A stretch of DNA of 64,000 nt. It comes from Rhabditophanes sp. KR3021. Lineage: Eukaryota; Nematoda; Chromadorea; Rhabditida; Alloionematidae. The translations under genes were made by a program, and so were the position numbers. Under the pieces are notes generated by a model, which saw only the letters and a list, made by a program, of their open reading frames with translations, did no database searches and was not told the origin of the DNA. Location of the stretch: contig CAUJLY010000006.1 in NCBI GenBank assembly GCA_963281155.1, forward strand, positions 4,712,001 through 4,776,000. The letters run 5' to 3'. Shown here piece after piece: positions 60,924-64,000 of this stretch (its first letter is position 1; every line of letters begins with the position of its first letter).

Positions 60924-63900
60924 ATGCCACCAGTTTCTCCATTGTTAAACCATCAAACCAGAAAAAAGATGAATGAAATGAACTTTTATGATTTAGAAAC
61001 TTACGATCATGGTTTATTATCAAATGAAAGAAAGGTAACTGAATTTTCAAATAACAATCTATTTCATAGAGAAGAAACTGCTGTGAAAGATTTTGGTATA
61101 AATCATAAATGCAATGTGCCCATTAGAAAAAGTACAATGCATTTAGAATCAAATTCAATGTTACAGCATGTTAAGAAGTCTGTAAGTTAGTTTTGAATAA
61201 TTGGCTAAATATTTTATTACTTCAAGAAAATTGATTTTAAGTGTTTAGAGTCCATATATAAAATAATAAGAAAGAAACCTAACTATGTACTTACAAATTT
61301 CCAGTAGTTTGATAGTATAAATTTAAATAAATTATTCTCTAGATGGCGTTGTCATAAATATACTAGACTATTCTAAAATTATCGTTACCAAACAATTACT
61401 TCAAATATAAATACTTATTTTCATAATTAATCAGAAAAATATTTTGACACAAATATGGTGTTTAAATATTCACTTTAAATTTTACACTCTATTGTTTTTT
61501 GAGAGAAGTCGTTCATATTTTGATACAATTATTAATTTTCTCAGAATATGAGACTCATCATTTCTAAATCCTTTTAAGATATTACTCGAACCTTAATACT
61601 TTCTCAATGGATGGCGAATACATACATATAACAGATATAAAAATACATACTTTTATTAGATTTACCATTTTAAGCAATACACATCTTTAAAGTTTTAAAG
61701 ACAAGACTGCTTCTCATGTAGCTTATTCAAACTCTTTATGTAATCATCTTTATTCATTTTCTTATGTTTTAAGCATTCTGAAACTGCACTTATTTTACTG
61801 ATTAATAGGTTTGTAGTAGTCAATGAAAGCATTTTTATCAAGTCTGTAAGAGCTTAATAGTTAGACCCATCCACTTCAAAGATAGTTGAGCTTGTGGCTT
61901 TTTAGATACTTGCTATGGTATAATTTTGATCGACAAAGTAAATTTTAAGTTTCAAGCAAATTAGGGTGTTATGTTAAAAAAATAAAGTTCATTGTTTGAT
62001 TTCAAAAGCCTTCCGTCACTTAGTTATTATCTTTGTCAAGCAATTTTACTTTTCCAACAATTTAGATTGTTAAAGCAAACTATCATTTACATATACCTGT
62101 CCAGATATTTTTAACATTTTCCCTTATATGTTTATTGAAAATACATATGAAGAAAAATAAAGAAATTATGTTTTACTTTCAATATTCAAAACGTCAATTA
62201 ATTGGTATTATTTGATATCAAAAAATGCCAAATATTATGTAACCTTCAATCCTTGCTAACTAACAACATTATGTAAACAATGTTGAGTTTTACTAGATAT
62301 GATTTATTAAAATATCTTGTACTCGTGGCTTTCTGGCGATTTTTGCCAGTCATAAGAGTGAACAAGCAAACTAAAATTCATTACATGACATTATTTTGTA
62401 AAAGACTTTTTGTGGTAAAATAGTAGGTCCATGTTTGTTGTACTTAAATATGATAGTTATGATTTGTATGGAGTCCATTGTCTGTTGTGGCCCAATTTAA
62501 CTACTCTATTTTATCCCTAAATTTGTTATGTCTGTATATACTTAAATATGAATCTTCTATTAATCACTATATTTTCCTGAGAAAAGAAAACGATGACAAA
62601 CTAAGTACTGCTATATTGTTTCATTATTTAATAATGTTATTTTTACTATTTTGTCATTTAGAATTTTTTTAATATTCTTTGACTGCCAAATCTTCCATAC
62701 AACTTAGCCCTTATCTTTTTCGATTGTTTCGGTCATATAAGTATAATTTTATTTCCGTAAATTCCGAAACTTAACTTTATTTATTATCTTATTTTTTATT
62801 AAACTTTTTTTGATAGTGATACCGAAGAAAATATATATTTAAAAGTTATCTTCTAAATGCTTTAATAGCTTCTTAAAAGTTAGATACATTTTTATATGCT
62901 TAAGAAATATGAGAACCGCCATTTTGTTGATAACTCTTCATAACTTATCAAAATGATTGTCTCTATTACTCAATCTTGTTTATGCCTTTGCTTGGTACCT
63001 TTTACAAACAGGGAAAAATCTTATTTGAATAAGCATGTTACATTTAAAGAATTTAAATTGTTATCATTTTATTGAATTATAAGTTAAGCAATTATTGTAA
63101 ACGCAATCAAATTTTAAATGCATTCTATTTTAAGTCAAAATATTGTTCAGCAATACTTAAATACATTTAATTGAAGAATATACTCAATATACCTACATTA
63201 AACTGTAGTTTTTAACAATGACTGCGTATTTATCTCATCGGTTTTTGTGAAAATGATTTAATAACTCAAAAGCTAATATGTTTATTTATATTGGGATAAA
63301 CAATTAACCATAAACGCCTTATTTTAGTCCCTATGTTTTGGCTTTCAAATTTGTATCCATTAAAGTACTTTTTTAAAATTGTACATCTATTTAATTTAAA
63401 ATTCGAGAAAGACACCTACAAAGGCTCATTAATTTTAGAAAAAAAGTCTATTAAATAACCTTCCATCATGGCAAATGCTGCTTTAATATGCTCCAATAAA
63501 AACAATGGGTTATAAAGTGAAACCACTATACATTTTACCATTTATTTTGATATCAACTTTATATTTTAGATTGTTCCCATTCTATCATTCTATTAACTCC
63601 AACCTTTAATTTTAACAAATTGCTATCTATTTTTGTAGATAGAATAGAATAAAAATTTCTAAAAACCAAATCCAATTTCAAACTGTCATGTATTATTTAT
63701 AAGGTTTTTTTAAAGCCTCAATATTTATTCCTAATTTTTAAAGCCGCGCATTTAATTTTTTCAACTTAACTTTACAAAATTACCCCAAAAATCTCTAGCT
63801 AATCAATTTTATTTATTATTAAAAATGACATTTCAGTCCCGTATGGATGCAGAACGAATCATTATAAATATTGGCGGGGTACGTCATGAAACTTATATGA

Positions 63901-64000
63901 GTACGTTGAAAAAAATACCAGCAACAAGGTTATCAAGGCTCACAACAAATTCACCAAATTATGATCCCGTATTAAATGAGTACTATTTTGACAGAAACCC
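60924..64000 (+). CDS. KCNC: Shaw/Kv3-type voltage-gated K+ channel, 5' part
   Basis: Two exons inside the window: 60924-61181 (86 codons) and 63837 to beyond the right edge, joined in phase 0 across a 2655-bp intron. Exon 1 encodes an unrecognised basic, Asn-rich N-terminus ([20 protein letters not shown]). Exon 2 opens the T1 tetramerisation domain: [43 protein letters not shown]. This pattern, especially NIGG-x-RH and the FDR ending, fits the Shaw (Kv3) class, which forms tetrameric delayed-rectifier channels in neurons. The rest lies outside. An ATG inside exon 2 (63843) could start a shorter form. The intron is by far the longest of any modelled here. Confidence 0.85.
61182..63836 (+). 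other. 2.7-kb first intron of the Kv channel gene
   Basis: Donor TCT|GTAAGT and acceptor TTTCAG|TCC bound this intron. It holds only chance ORFs (up to 64 codons) and AT-rich sequence. An alternative first exon or regulatory element could lie here, but none was recognised. Confidence 0.5.

Overview
The window is animal (metazoan) nuclear DNA: very AT-rich, with spliced protein-coding genes on both strands, GT-AG introns mostly 39-60 bp long, and orthologues of animal-only families (huntingtin, MANF, NET zinc finger, homeobox, Cys-loop receptor, amine-type GPCR, Shaw-type K+ channel). No bacterial operons, CRISPR arrays, rRNA genes or recognisable mobile elements were seen. The tiny introns, strong divergence, and a mix of huntingtin with a Death+SEFIR (ACT1/CIKS-like) adaptor suggest a fast-evolving small-genome invertebrate, perhaps a reduced spiralian such as an orthonectid. 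That placement is inference only.

Layout. 1-2.3 kb: a possible truncated gene end, a divergent SP-RING (PIAS/ZMIZ-like) gene and a single-exon homeobox gene, all +. 2.3-10 kb: gene desert with a 25-bp tandem repeat and a hairpin cluster. 10-11.3 kb: a NET-family (noc/elbow, ZNF503/703) zinc-finger gene on -. 11.3-19.2 kb: second desert, upstream of that gene. 19.2-23.7 kb: Death+SEFIR adaptor and CNNM metal transporter (+), followed by an NXF-like pseudogene. 24.8-27.6 kb: large CUB-domain, probably GPI-anchored protein (-). 29.9-31.4 kb: DSL-like single-pass membrane protein (+). 33.6-35.8 kb: peroxisomal ABCD half-transporter (+). 37.0-37.9 kb: BTB-BACK gene with a GC-AG intron (+). 38.2-39.4 kb: MAPKAPK2/3-type kinase (-). 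40.5-41.1 kb: MANF (-). 41.7-42.9 kb: unknown Ser-rich basic protein (+). 44.2-45.4 kb: astacin metalloprotease with a ShK tail (+). 47.9-49.6 kb: amine-type GPCR (+). 49.7-51.9 kb: Cys-loop receptor with an unusual pore motif (-). 52.4-59.4 kb: huntingtin (+). 60.9 kb to the end: start of a Shaw/Kv3 potassium channel with a 2.7-kb intron (+), cut by the window edge.

The genes do not form one pathway. Three (GPCR, Cys-loop receptor, K+ channel) lie within 16 kb and are typical of neurons or other excitable cells. The two deserts flank the two developmental transcription factors, while most other spacers are 0.1-2.5 kb, so the deserts are the best candidates for cis-regulatory DNA. Exon models were assembled by hand from reading frame, splice consensus and remembered family sequences. 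Every multi-exon model given keeps frame across all junctions, but none was checked by alignment or RNA.
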